The notes beneath the pieces are model-generated. The model was not told the DNA's origin and did not search any database. It saw only the letters and a list, made by a program, of their open reading frames with translations. Made by a program: the position numbers and the translations under genes. 64,000 nt of DNA, taken from Hydrogenophaga sp. (GTDB taxonomy: Bacteria; Pseudomonadota; Gammaproteobacteria; Burkholderiales; Burkholderiaceae_C). How positions within the stretch are numbered: the stretch's first letter is position 1; each line of letters starts with the position of its first letter. The stretch lies in NCBI RefSeq assembly GCF_030656115.1, contig NZ_JAUSOO010000122.1, positions 1 through 64,000 of the forward strand, in the 5' to 3' direction. Positions 32,236 through 40,860 of the stretch are shown here, piece after piece.

Positions 32236-35200
32236 ATGGTTGAACGTCCGGCCATGCCCGTCCGTGCCGATTCGGTCAGCAAATCTGTTCCTTCGCTGGG
32301 GGTGGGCGCATGGCTCTGGCCTGCGCTGGTGTTGTTGGCGGGTTTGACTCTGGCGGTGTTTGTGTGGTCTTTGTTGCGCGGCAAAGCGCATGAAGTTGCC
32401 GAGCAGGCCTTTCAGCAGCAGGCGCAAACGCTGCGCATCGCCATTGAGAACGACCACGAACGCCAGTTCAAATCGCTGCGCGGGCTGGTGTCGTTCATGG
32501 CTGCTTCGGAAAAGGTGGAGCCCCGCGAGTTTTCGGCGTACGTGGCGAACCTGCACCTGCCCACCGACCAACCCACGCTGCGGGCCCTGTTTTTTGTGGC
32601 TTCGCAGCCCGATCCGTCTGGGCACAACCGCTATCCGGTGATGCTGGCCGAGCCGTTTCCGCCGGACTGGGTGGGGCTGGACCTGTCGGTGTACCCGCAG
32701 GCTGCCCACGTGCTGGAGCAGTCCATGCACCGTGCCAGCGCGATGTTGTCCGATCCGTTTGATCTGGCGCAGGAGCACCTGAGCGGCAGCAAGAACATGC
32801 TGTTGGCCCTGCCGGTGTACCACGAGGCGGTGCCGCCCGACGACCTGACGGCCCGACGGCAGAGTCTGCGGGGGTGGATGGTGGCGGTGTTCGAGCCCGA
32901 CTGGTTGAGTTTGGTTCATGGTCTGCAGCAAGACGCCTTGCAACTGGACATCTACGACAGCGGCCCTGACGGCGATGCGCTGATCTTCAGTCTGGATGCG
33001 CAAGAGGGGCTGTGGACGCGCAGCTACCGGCGTGCCGACTACGCGAGCCAGCGCTTTCACCGGGTGGACCTGTTGCGGCTGGGTGGACGGCAATGGAAGC
33101 TGGTCAGCAGTTCCACCCCGGTGTTTGAGGCGGCCTGGCTCAATCTGGCGCCCGCCTGGGTGGCTTTGTTCGGAGGCTTGCTGGCCAGTTTGCTGGCGGC
33201 TGGGGCGCTGCGCCTGCTGATGGTGGACCGTGCCCGCATCCGTGAGCAGGCCGACTCGGTGTCGATAGAGCGCGACACGCTGTCCGAAGTGGCGCAGTTC
33301 ACCCACAGCGCGGTGATTTTGACCGGTGTGGACGGGCGCATCGGCTGGGTCAACGAAGGTTTCTGCAAGCAGACCGGTTTTTCCGCCGACGAGGCCTTGG
33401 GCGCTTTGCCCGAAGCATTGCTGGGATCACCGCAGACGACGCCTGCCGAGCTGCTGCGCATTCGCCAGGCCAAGCAAGAGCGCACAGGCGTTGAAGCCGA
33501 CGTGATGAACCGGCGCAAGAACGGTGAGCACTATTGGGTGCGCCTGGAGCTGCGGCCCCGTTTTGACCGCCAGCAGAAGTTTTTGGGCTACATCGGGATT
33601 CAGACCGATATTCATGAAGAGCGCAGCAATGCCGAGTTGCTGCAAAACGCCCTGAATGAAAACGATGCCCTGATGCGCACCCTGAATGCGCACGCCATCG
33701 TGTCGGAGACCGACATCGAGGGCAACATCACCCGGGCCAACCCACTGTTTGTGGACATCAGCGGCTACAGCGCCGAGGAGCTGCGGGGTCAGAACCACCG
33801 CATTGTCAATTCTGGATACCACGACAAGGCTTTCTGGAAAGACATGTGGGACACCATTTCTCAGGGCAAGCCGTGGCGTGGCGAGGTGTGCAACCGCAAC
33901 CGCCGTGGCGAGCTGTATTGGGTCAACAGCATGATGGCCCCGGTGTTCAATGTGCAGGGCGAGATTGAGAAGTACGTCTCCATCCGCTTTGACATCACCC
34001 AGCGCAAGCGCGTGGAAGAAAAACTGCGTGTCAACCGCGATTTTTTCCACCGCATGGGCGAAATTGCCAAGGTGGGGTATTGGGTGGCCGACTTCCAGAC
34101 CCACACGATGGACTGGTCGCTGGAGTCTTTGCGCATCATGGACACCCCCGAGGGACTCCGGCCAACGGCGGCCGAGGTGCGCGTACGCTATGCGCCTGCG
34201 TCCATCGCGTCCATTGGCCAGGCCTGGAAAGCCGCGCGCGAACACGGCGATGGCTTCGATCTGGAGTTGCAGTTCACCACCTTTCAGGGCGAGCCCAAGT
34301 GGCTGCGCGTGGCGGCCAGCCCCGAGTTGAAAGAGGGCAAGCCCTGGCGGCTGATCGGCATCACGCAAGACATCACGGAACGTGTGCAGGCGCGCCAGCG
34401 CATTGAAGAAAACGAGCGTATTTTGCGTTCGGCCATCGACACGCTGGACGAAGCTTTTGTGCTGTACGACCCGAACGACCGGCTGCTGCTGCACAACCAG
34501 CGCTATGTGGAGCTGTTTGCCGAGTCGGCACCCGCCATTTTCCCTGGGGCCCGGTTCGAAGATGTCATTCGGTACGGGATTGCCCATGGGCAGTACCCCT
34601 CGGCCAAGGGCCGGGAAGAGGCGTTTTTGGTTGAGCGGCTGGAGTTGCACAACCGCAACCAGGTGACCTTTGAGACCCAGCTGACCAATGGCCGCTGGGT
34701 CCGCGTGGCCGAATGCCGCACCACCGACGGCTACCACGTGGGTTTCCGTATCGATGTGACCAACTTTAAGCGTGCGGTGGAGCTGGCCGAGGAAGCTTCG
34801 CGCAGCAAGAGCCAGTTTCTGGCCAACATGAGCCACGAAATTCGCACGCCCATGAACGCCATTCTGGGCATGTTGCAGTTGCTGCAGACCACACCCCTGA
34901 CGCAAGGGCAGATCGATTACGTCAGCAAGACGCAGGCGGCTGCCAAGTCGCTGTTGGGCATCCTGAACGACATTCTGGATTTTTCCAAGGTGGAGGCCGG
35001 CAAGATGCAACTTGACCCTGAGCCCACCGTGCTCGACACCGCGCTGCGCGAGCTGGGTGTGATTTTGGCCGGCAGCCTGGGCAAAAAGCGGCTGGATGTG
35101 CTGTTTGACATCGACATGGACATTCCGCGCGAGCTGGTGTTTGACGCCATGCGGCTCAAGCAGGTGTTGATCAACCTGGGTGGCAACGCCATCAAGTTCA

Positions 35201-37158
35201 CTGGCCAGGGCGAGGTGCTGCTGCAGGTCAGGCTGCTAGAGCACCTGGGCGACAAGGTGCGGCTGCTGTTTGCGGTCAAGGACACCGGAATGGGTGTGTC
35301 GTTCGAGCAGCAGGAACGTATTTTTGAAGGGTTTTCGCAGGCCGAAACCTCGACCTCGCGGCGCTTTGGAGGTACCGGCCTGGGCCTGGCCATTTCGCGC
35401 CGGTTGGTGGCGCTCATGGGGGGCACGCTCAAGCTGGAAAGCGACCCTGGTGCCGGCAGCGTGTTCTCGTTTGAACTGGTGTTGCCGGTGCACGGTGAGC
35501 CCAAGCGGACGGCACCCCATCCGGTCAACGCGGCCACGGTGCTGGTGCTGGACGAAGGGCCGGTGGCGCGTGTGGTACATGCGCGCCAGTTGAGCGGGTT
35601 GGGTTGTTTTGTGGACACGGCCGAATCGCTCGCCCAAGCCCAGGACGCCATGCGCCGGCGCGCCAAACGCGGTCAGGCTTTCAACGTTGTGCTGGTGGCC
35701 GACTGCGTGGCCGACCCCACCGGGGCTGCCACGGTGGCTGCGCTGCGCCAGTACCAGCAGAGTCTGGCCCCCGAATTGAAGTTGCCCCGCTTTGTGTTGG
35801 TGGCGTCGCATGCTCCCGATGTGCTGGAAGAAAACAGCGACCTGCCCAAGAACGGCATCAATGCCTACCTGCTCAAGCCGGTCACGCCCGAGGGCTTCAT
35901 GGAGGCCATGCAACCCACGCAGGCCAGGCCCCCCGCCTGGGTGCGCCAGCCCACGGCCGCGTTGAGCGAGGAACTGGCCGGCGTGCGCATTCTGTTGGCC
36001 GAGGACAACCTCATCAACCAGCAGGTGGCCACCGAACTGCTCCAGCGCAAAGGCGCTACGGTGTTTGTGGCCAACAACGGGCAGGAGGCGCTCGACGCCA
36101 TCGATGCGTTGGGTTCGCATTTCGATGCGGTGCTGATGGACATGCAAATGCCTGAAATGGACGGTCTGCAGGCCACGCAAGCCATCCGCCAGCGCCTGAT
36201 GCGGACCGATCTGCCCATCATTGCCATGACCGCCAATGCCATGTCCGCCGACCGGGAGGCCTGCCTGGCCGCCGGCATGGATGACCACACCGGCAAGCCG
36301 TTCGATTTGAACAAGCTGGTGGCACAGCTGCGCTATTGGGTGTTTGAGCGGCACGGTATTGAGCCGCCAGCACCTGGGCCTGTGCCGGCGCCTGCGACAG
36401 CGCCCACCGAGCAGCCCGCGCCAGCCCACCCTCCCGCCGCACCTCAAGCGCAGCCACCATCGGCTGCACCGGCCGACCCGCAGGGTTCGTTGAGCAACGC
36501 CATGATGGGTTTTGATCCACAGGCGGCGGTTGAGCGTTTGGGTGGTGATCTTGACTTCTACCGCATCTTGCTGGTGCATTTTGTGGGCGATGTGCCCGCG
36601 CTTCAGGCCGACTTGGCGGACCGCAGCGACACCACGCTGGCGCGTTGGTCCGCAGCGTGCCATGCCCTCAAGGGCACCGCCGCCACGCTCGGGTTCACCG
36701 CATTGGCTCATGCTTCGGCCGACGTCGAGCAGGCATTCAAGCAACTGGCGCTCACATCCAACGAAACCATGAGCGCGCCTTTGTTCGATCGGATGGCGCA
36801 TCTGAGCGATCTGGTCAGTCAAGCCCGCGATGCCGCCCAACGTTGGCTTGGGCAGCGGCAGGCCCTCGAAGCGTCCATGAACTTGCCGGAGTCGTTGGCT
36901 GCAGGCGCGCAGTCAGGACTCGGGGGCACTGAAGATGCCCATGCGCTGGTGAATGGGCTACAAAGCCTGATGGCTTGCCTGAAAGAGTCGGACCTTCAGG
37001 CGTTGGATCTGTATGAGCGGCTCAAAAGCCGGCGCGAATCCGCCACAGACGCGCTCTGGCAGGACCTGGACGATGCGATGCACGACCTGGACTTTGAACG
37101 TGCGGCCCAGTCCGCAGCTAAACTGCTTGAAGACGCACCAGAGAGCCCAGCGCCTTAG
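32236..37158 (+). CDS. CHASE-domain hybrid sensor histidine kinase (HK-REC-REC-Hpt)
   Basis: 1640 residues from ATG 32236 (ATG 32254 is possible). A membrane helix (about 27-47) and another near 310-330 bracket a periplasmic CHASE domain. Four PAS domains follow (about 345-850). Then come HisKA ([16 protein letters not shown]), HATPase (FGGTGLGLAIS), a divergent receiver, a second, standard receiver (VLMDMQMPEMDGLQA) and an Hpt domain with CHALKGTAATLGF. The divergent first receiver still shows DE, an Asp in VADCVAD, Ser and Lys-Pro, so it may work. A Pro/Ala-rich linker joins the second receiver and Hpt. Multi-step His-Asp-His-Asp relay inside one chain is expected, with the adjacent REC-GGDEF protein 16 bp downstream as output. 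Confidence 0.88.
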   Translation: MVERPAMPVRADSVSKSVPSLGVGAWLWPALVLLAGLTLAVFVWSLLRGKAHEVAEQAFQQQAQTLRIAIENDHERQFKSLRGLVSFMAASEKVEPREFSAYVANLHLPTDQPTLRALFFVASQPDPSGHNRYPVMLAEPFPPDWVGLDLSVYPQAAHVLEQSMHRASAMLSDPFDLAQEHLSGSKNMLLALPVYHEAVPPDDLTARRQSLRGWMVAVFEPDWLSLVHGLQQDALQLDIYDSGPDGDALIFSLDAQEGLWTRSYRRADYASQRFHRVDLLRLGGRQWKLVSSSTPVFEAAWLNLAPAWVALFGGLLASLLAAGALRLLMVDRARIREQADSVSIERDTLSEVAQFTHSAVILTGVDGRIGWVNEGFCKQTGFSADEALGALPEALLGSPQTTPAELLRIRQAKQERTGVEADVMNRRKNGEHYWVRLELRPRFDRQQKFLGYIGIQTDIHEERSNAELLQNALNENDALMRTLNAHAIVSETDIEGNITRANPLFVDISGYSAEELRGQNHRIVNSGYHDKAFWKDMWDTISQGKPWRGEVCNRNRRGELYWVNSMMAPVFNVQGEIEKYVSIRFDITQRKRVEEKLRVNRDFFHRMGEIAKVGYWVADFQTHTMDWSLESLRIMDTPEGLRPTAAEVRVRYAPASIASIGQAWKAAREHGDGFDLELQFTTFQGEPKWLRVAASPELKEGKPWRLIGITQDITERVQARQRIEENERILRSAIDTLDEAFVLYDPNDRLLLHNQRYVELFAESAPAIFPGARFEDVIRYGIAHGQYPSAKGREEAFLVERLELHNRNQVTFETQLTNGRWVRVAECRTTDGYHVGFRIDVTNFKRAVELAEEASRSKSQFLANMSHEIRTPMNAILGMLQLLQTTPLTQGQIDYVSKTQAAAKSLLGILNDILDFSKVEAGKMQLDPEPTVLDTALRELGVILAGSLGKKRLDVLFDIDMDIPRELVFDAMRLKQVLINLGGNAIKFTGQGEVLLQVRLLEHLGDKVRLLFAVKDTGMGVSFEQQERIFEGFSQAETSTSRRFGGTGLGLAISRRLVALMGGTLKLESDPGAGSVFSFELVLPVHGEPKRTAPHPVNAATVLVLDEGPVARVVHARQLSGLGCFVDTAESLAQAQDAMRRRAKRGQAFNVVLVADCVADPTGAATVAALRQYQQSLAPELKLPRFVLVASHAPDVLEENSDLPKNGINAYLLKPVTPEGFMEAMQPTQARPPAWVRQPTAALSEELAGVRILLAEDNLINQQVATELLQRKGATVFVANNGQEALDAIDALGSHFDAVLMDMQMPEMDGLQATQAIRQRLMRTDLPIIAMTANAMSADREACLAAGMDDHTGKPFDLNKLVAQLRYWVFERHGIEPPAPGPVPAPATAPTEQPAPAHPPAAPQAQPPSAAPADPQGSLSNAMMGFDPQAAVERLGGDLDFYRILLVHFVGDVPALQADLADRSDTTLARWSAACHALKGTAATLGFTALAHASADVEQAFKQLALTSNETMSAPLFDRMAHLSDLVSQARDAAQRWLGQRQALEASMNLPESLAAGAQSGLGGTEDAHALVNGLQSLMACLKESDLQALDLYERLKSRRESATDALWQDLDDAMHDLDFERAAQSAAKLLEDAPESPAP

Positions 37159-37174
37159 CTGCCCTGACCTCCAG

Positions 37175-38143
37175 ATGACCACACATTCCGATACGCTTCC
37201 CAACCACACCGACTCGCACCGCGTTCTGGCTCCTGGTGCGGGCTTTCCCAGGCAACCGCGCCTGCTGGTGGTGGAGGACCAGCCCCTGCACATTCAGGTG
37301 TTGAACCGGGCGCTGTCGCCCGAATGCCGGGTTTTCATGGTCACCCAAGGCAAACAGGCCGTGCAATTTTGCGTGGACCGCCAGCCCGACCTGGTGTTGC
37401 TGGATGTGGAAATGCCCGACATGGACGGTTTCCAGGTGCTGGAGGCACTCAAGGCGGAGGAGGTCACGCGCAACATTCCGGTTATTTTTGTCACGGCGCA
37501 CACCAGCACCGACATGGAAACCCGCTGCCTCAAGGCCGGTGCGGTGGACTTCATCTCCAAGCCCATCAACCCCAGTGTGGTGAAAGCGCGCGTGTACACC
37601 CACCTCAAACTCAAGTTCCAGTCGGACCTGATGCACCAGTGGGTCTATCTCGATGGGATGACAGGCGCCTTCAACCGCCGCTATTTCGACGACCAATTGC
37701 AAACCGAGTGGCGCCGTGCGCAGCGCACGGCCAAGCCGTTGTCGGTGATCTTGATAGACGTGGATTTTTTCAAAGCCTACAACGACCACCACGGCCATTT
37801 GTTGGGCGACGAGGCTTTGCGCACCCTGGTGAAAGCAGCCAAGCCGGTGTTGCAGCGCCCCGGCGATTTTCTGGCCCGCTACGGTGGCGAGGAGTTCGTG
37901 TGTCTGTTGCCGGACACGCCGTTGGCAGATGCCGCAACATTGGCCGAGCGCATTCGCCAAGCGGTGCTCGAACAGCGGGTGCTGCACGAACACAACCCTG
38001 GGGTGGGCGTGATGAGCATCAGCCTGGGGGTGGCCGAGAACTTCCAGCCAGGCATCGCCAACGCGGCCCAATTGCTTGGCGAGGCCGATAAACACCTGTA
38101 CGTGGCCAAACACAGCGGCAAAAACCGGGTCTGCTCCCAGTAA
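37175..38143 (+). CDS. Response regulator diguanylate cyclase (REC-GGDEF)
   Basis: 322 residues from ATG 37175. Receiver domain with LLDVEMPDMDGF as phospho-acceptor region and SKPIN as the conserved Lys segment, then a GGDEF domain with RYGGEEF. An RxxD I-site (RPGD) lies five residues upstream, so product inhibition is expected. WspR/PleD-like build with one receiver. It begins 16 bp after the CHASE-HK-Hpt gene, which should phosphorylate it, giving a complete signal-to-c-di-GMP route. The transcript may end at the hairpin 38202-38219. Confidence 0.92.
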   Translation: MTTHSDTLPNHTDSHRVLAPGAGFPRQPRLLVVEDQPLHIQVLNRALSPECRVFMVTQGKQAVQFCVDRQPDLVLLDVEMPDMDGFQVLEALKAEEVTRNIPVIFVTAHTSTDMETRCLKAGAVDFISKPINPSVVKARVYTHLKLKFQSDLMHQWVYLDGMTGAFNRRYFDDQLQTEWRRAQRTAKPLSVILIDVDFFKAYNDHHGHLLGDEALRTLVKAAKPVLQRPGDFLARYGGEEFVCLLPDTPLADAATLAERIRQAVLEQRVLHEHNPGVGVMSISLGVAENFQPGIANAAQLLGEADKHLYVAKHSGKNRVCSQ

Positions 38144-38201
38144 CGGGTGGCTTGACAAGGCCTGCGCGCGGGTGGGCCGCAACGCATTTTCAACCCCGGT
38201 G

Positions 38202-38219
38202 CGACCGCAAATGCGGTCG
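38202..38219. terminator. GC palindrome between convergent genes
   Basis: CGACCGCA (38202-38209) and TGCGGTCG (38212-38219) form an 8-bp stem with a very short loop (in practice a 7-bp stem with AAAT loop). Located between the converging REC-GGDEF and DUF3047 genes. No T tract. Confidence 0.45.
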
Positions 38220-38230
38220 GAATCCTGGGC

Positions 38231-38986
38231 TCAAATGGGCGCAGCCGCAGGGGCCCAGTGCAGACCCGCCAGCCAGCCGGTGCTGCGGCTGGCGGTGTTG
38301 TCGCTGTCGGCGCCGATCAACACCGAGCGCACGTGGGGCAGGGGCGCACCGGTGGGCAGTTCGTCGGCAAAGAGTGTGGCGAAGTCTTGTGCCACGTCTC
38401 GGGTTTCGGTGGCCCACTGGCCCAGTGCTGCGCCCTGGCCTTGCAGGCTGATGAAGCGCACGCGTCGGGTGTAGGGGTTGGCACCTTGCAGGCCAGCGGG
38501 TGCGGCGCTGTCCCACACATAACACAGCGTGGCGGTGGGCAGGTTTTCGCCGCTCACGCTGCGGGCCAGGCGCAACACCGTGCGTTCCACAAAGGGCACG
38601 CGCTCCAGCGGGTGATCAAACATCACGCAGACCTTGAGTGCCGCATCGTCGCCGGCCTTGGTGCGCAGGTCGGGCGGGGCCTTGCCGCCTGTGAGGGGCT
38701 GGTCGAGTCGCCAGCGCCATTGCAGGCGCCCGGGCGCAGCGTCTGGGGTGTCGTGCACCAGCGTACCGTAAGACGATGCGGTGCTCACCTTGAGCGCGGC
38801 TTGGCCGTCAACGTGGGCTGCTTCGAAGCGGGTGGCGGGCAAGTCGGCGTGTTTTTTCGGAAAACCCACAAAACGCCACGCGGGGTTGAGCGCGCCATCG
38901 GCTTGAAGCAACGGGGGCAGGGCCGGCGCGGCCTGTGCCATGCCGGCCGCCGCCAGCGTGAGGGCGGCGAGCCCGCGAACAGTCAA
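38231..38986 (-). CDS. DUF3047 secreted protein
   Basis: About 251 residues from TTG 38986, the most likely start: it begins a signal peptide (VRGLAALTLAAAGMAQA) just after GGGG. An ORF extending to 39109 is in frame but lacks a signal. The mature part reads LQWRWRLDQPL...GDDAALKVCVMFD, like DUF3047 (PF11249). Function unknown. Divergent from the gene at 39075 with 88 bp between start codons. Confidence 0.72.
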   Translation of the reverse strand: MTVRGLAALTLAAAGMAQAAPALPPLLQADGALNPAWRFVGFPKKHADLPATRFEAAHVDGQAALKVSTASSYGTLVHDTPDAAPGRLQWRWRLDQPLTGGKAPPDLRTKAGDDAALKVCVMFDHPLERVPFVERTVLRLARSVSGENLPTATLCYVWDSAAPAGLQGANPYTRRVRFISLQGQGAALGQWATETRDVAQDFATLFADELPTGAPLPHVRSVLIGADSDNTASRSTGWLAGLHWAPAAAPI

Positions 38987-39074
38987 AATACCCCAACCGG
39001 CATGGGAATAGCCCTGATGCAGCGTTGCCCCAGCGGCGCTAAGGTTCGGGTCAACCGATGAGGAGACCCGCAAG

Positions 39075-39971
39075 ATGAAGAAGTTGTTGCTGGCTGTATG
39101 GTTGTTCATGGTGGTATCGACCTGTCAGGCCTTGTCACCTTACACGAGTGGCACGGCGCTGCCGGCGGCCGAGCTGCAGGCGTTGATGGGGGCGGTGGAA
39201 AAAAGGCTGCAGGCCGAGGGTTTCGCCCTGCTGGGTCGCCACCTGCCCAAGGGGCTGGAGTCGGGGGGCGTGGTTCTTGTGACCGACACCGCCATGCTGC
39301 AGGCCATCCAGGCTGCGGGGGGCAGCAGCATTGTGGCTGCGGCGATCCGGGTCGGTGTGCAGCGCGATGGCCGGGTGTCGTACACGACACCGGAGTACTG
39401 GTACCGGGCCTATCTGCGCCAGGCCTATCCGCAGGCCGAGGCCGCGGCGCGCTCGGTACAGGCGCGGCTGGCCAGGGCGCTGGGGCCGGGCAACGGCTTC
39501 GGTGGTGATGTACCGGCCGATCAGCTGGCGAACTACCAGTACATGACGTCCATGGAGCGGTTTGATTCGTTCCGGGCCGAACTGCGGGCCTTCGGCAGCT
39601 TTGACGAAGCCTTGCAGACGGTGCGCAAGGGCCTGAGCAATGGCGTGGGCGCCACCACCAAGGTGTACGAGGTGGTCATGGCCGACCGCAAGCTGGCGGT
39701 TTTCGGCGTGGCGTTGAACGAAGCGGCTCGTGGCGAAGGCTGGTGGGTCGGCAAGCTCGGGAAGGCCGGGCTGGAAAACATGGCCGCATTGCCTTACGAG
39801 ATCTTCATAGTCGACAACAAGGTCTATTCGCTGCCGGGACGCTACCGTATCGCGCTGGCCTGGCCTTCCCTCAGCATGAGCGAATTCATGAACATCCGCT
39901 ATGCGCCCGATGTGATTCTGCAAACCATGAACAAGCTGGCCGATGTCCAGGAGCAGCGTCCCGGCGACTGA
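39075..39971 (+). CDS. Secreted protein of unknown function
   Basis: 298 residues with a signal peptide (MKKLLLAVWLFMVVSTCQA). The ATG at 39075 follows a GAGGAGA site. The mature protein has no motif I can name; it carries the phrases YEVVMADRKLAVFGVALNE and PYEIFIVDNKVYSLPGRYR. It is not obviously repetitive. It is probably periplasmic and of a narrow family. Divergent from DUF3047, convergent with DUF547 and separated from it by a hairpin. Confidence 0.7.
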   Translation: MKKLLLAVWLFMVVSTCQALSPYTSGTALPAAELQALMGAVEKRLQAEGFALLGRHLPKGLESGGVVLVTDTAMLQAIQAAGGSSIVAAAIRVGVQRDGRVSYTTPEYWYRAYLRQAYPQAEAAARSVQARLARALGPGNGFGGDVPADQLANYQYMTSMERFDSFRAELRAFGSFDEALQTVRKGLSNGVGATTKVYEVVMADRKLAVFGVALNEAARGEGWWVGKLGKAGLENMAALPYEIFIVDNKVYSLPGRYRIALAWPSLSMSEFMNIRYAPDVILQTMNKLADVQEQRPGD

Positions 39972-39995
39972 CGGACGACGGGCCCTGGTCGTCCG
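39972..39995. terminator. Perfect 8-bp palindrome between convergent genes
   Basis: CGGACGAC (39972-39979) and GTCGTCCG (39988-39995) pair with an 8-nt loop, right after the stop of the secreted-protein gene and 12 bp before the end of the convergent DUF547 gene. No T tract. Confidence 0.55.
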
Positions 39996-40007
39996 CCGGC
40001 CCACCGC

Positions 40008-40817
40008 TCAGCGCCCCGTGTCGTTGAGCGACCAGTCGTAGTCGAGGTGACCCACGCGCAGTGTTTTGGCTTTCAGCGCGGCCTGCTCGGCCGGCTGGTC
40101 GCTGAGCAGCTCGGCGTAGGTGGCCAACACGTCTTCCACCTGCCTGAAACCGCCGTGGCCTTTTTCAAAGTCTTCCTTGAACCACTTGAAGATGCTGCTC
40201 ACTTCCACCTTGTTGCCCCGAACCCGGTTGCGGGTGCGGTCGGCCATGAAGCGGCGCATGCCGTCTTCGAGCTGGGCTTCCAACTGGTCGGCAGTGAAGG
40301 CCTCGTCGCGCAGCGCCGGGCAGCCGATGCTGGCGCAGTTGACGGCGGCGTGGATGCGCGGCTCGTGGTAGCGCGGGCGCAGCTGCTCGTGTTCGATCCA
40401 GTCCAGGTGCCGCTCTTCGCCCAGCAGGGTGAAAAACTGCTTTTTCCAGGCCGATTGCACGAACGAACCCAGGTCTTTGATGGATTTGAGGTCCGGGTAC
40501 TGGGTGAGGATCAGCTCAACGGTGAAGGCGTTGTAGGCGTTGATCAGAAAGGCCATTTGCTGTGGCCGGCTCCAGCCGTCGAAGCTGGCTTTGGGCACGG
40601 CGCTCAGGGTGTCGAGCACGGCCTTGAGCGCCGTGCGGTCGGCGGCAAAGCCCTTGTAGTTGGCGCGCGACTGTTTGCCGTCGGGCAGCCAGCGCACGTG
40701 TTTCTTCAGCAGGGCGTCCCAGGCGGCGTAGCGGTGGTCGAAGGCGGTTTGCGCCTGGGCCGCCAGCGGCGCGACGGCGGCGGCCAGCAGGGCGATGAAG
40801 TGGCGGCGGGTGTTCAT
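40008..40817 (-). CDS. DUF547 secreted protein
   Basis: 269 residues from ATG 40817, which starts a signal peptide (MNTRRHFIALLAAAVAPLAAQA). Conserved DUF547 blocks are present: MAFLINAYNAFTVELIL and HAAVNCASIGCPALRDEAF, with the cysteine and histidine residues typical of this family. DUF547 is structurally related to transglutaminase-like or papain-like folds, but the activity is unknown. It lies 43 bp downstream of the oxidoreductase gene and may be on its transcript. Confidence 0.85.
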   Translation of the reverse strand: MNTRRHFIALLAAAVAPLAAQAQTAFDHRYAAWDALLKKHVRWLPDGKQSRANYKGFAADRTALKAVLDTLSAVPKASFDGWSRPQQMAFLINAYNAFTVELILTQYPDLKSIKDLGSFVQSAWKKQFFTLLGEERHLDWIEHEQLRPRYHEPRIHAAVNCASIGCPALRDEAFTADQLEAQLEDGMRRFMADRTRNRVRGNKVEVSSIFKWFKEDFEKGHGGFRQVEDVLATYAELLSDQPAEQAALKAKTLRVGHLDYDWSLNDTGR

Positions 40818-40860
40818 GGGGTGGGGACTCTGGGTATGACCTGGAGGTTCAACCGCCCGC

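Noticed and set aside
31821..32243. ORF spanning the intergenic region before the CHASE kinase
   Set aside because: It begins inside the previous gene in another frame and has no recognisable features.
35521..35910. First receiver of the CHASE hybrid kinase as a dead receiver
   Set aside because: Although divergent, it still shows the acidic pair, an aligned Asp, Ser and Lys-Pro, so loss of function cannot be claimed.
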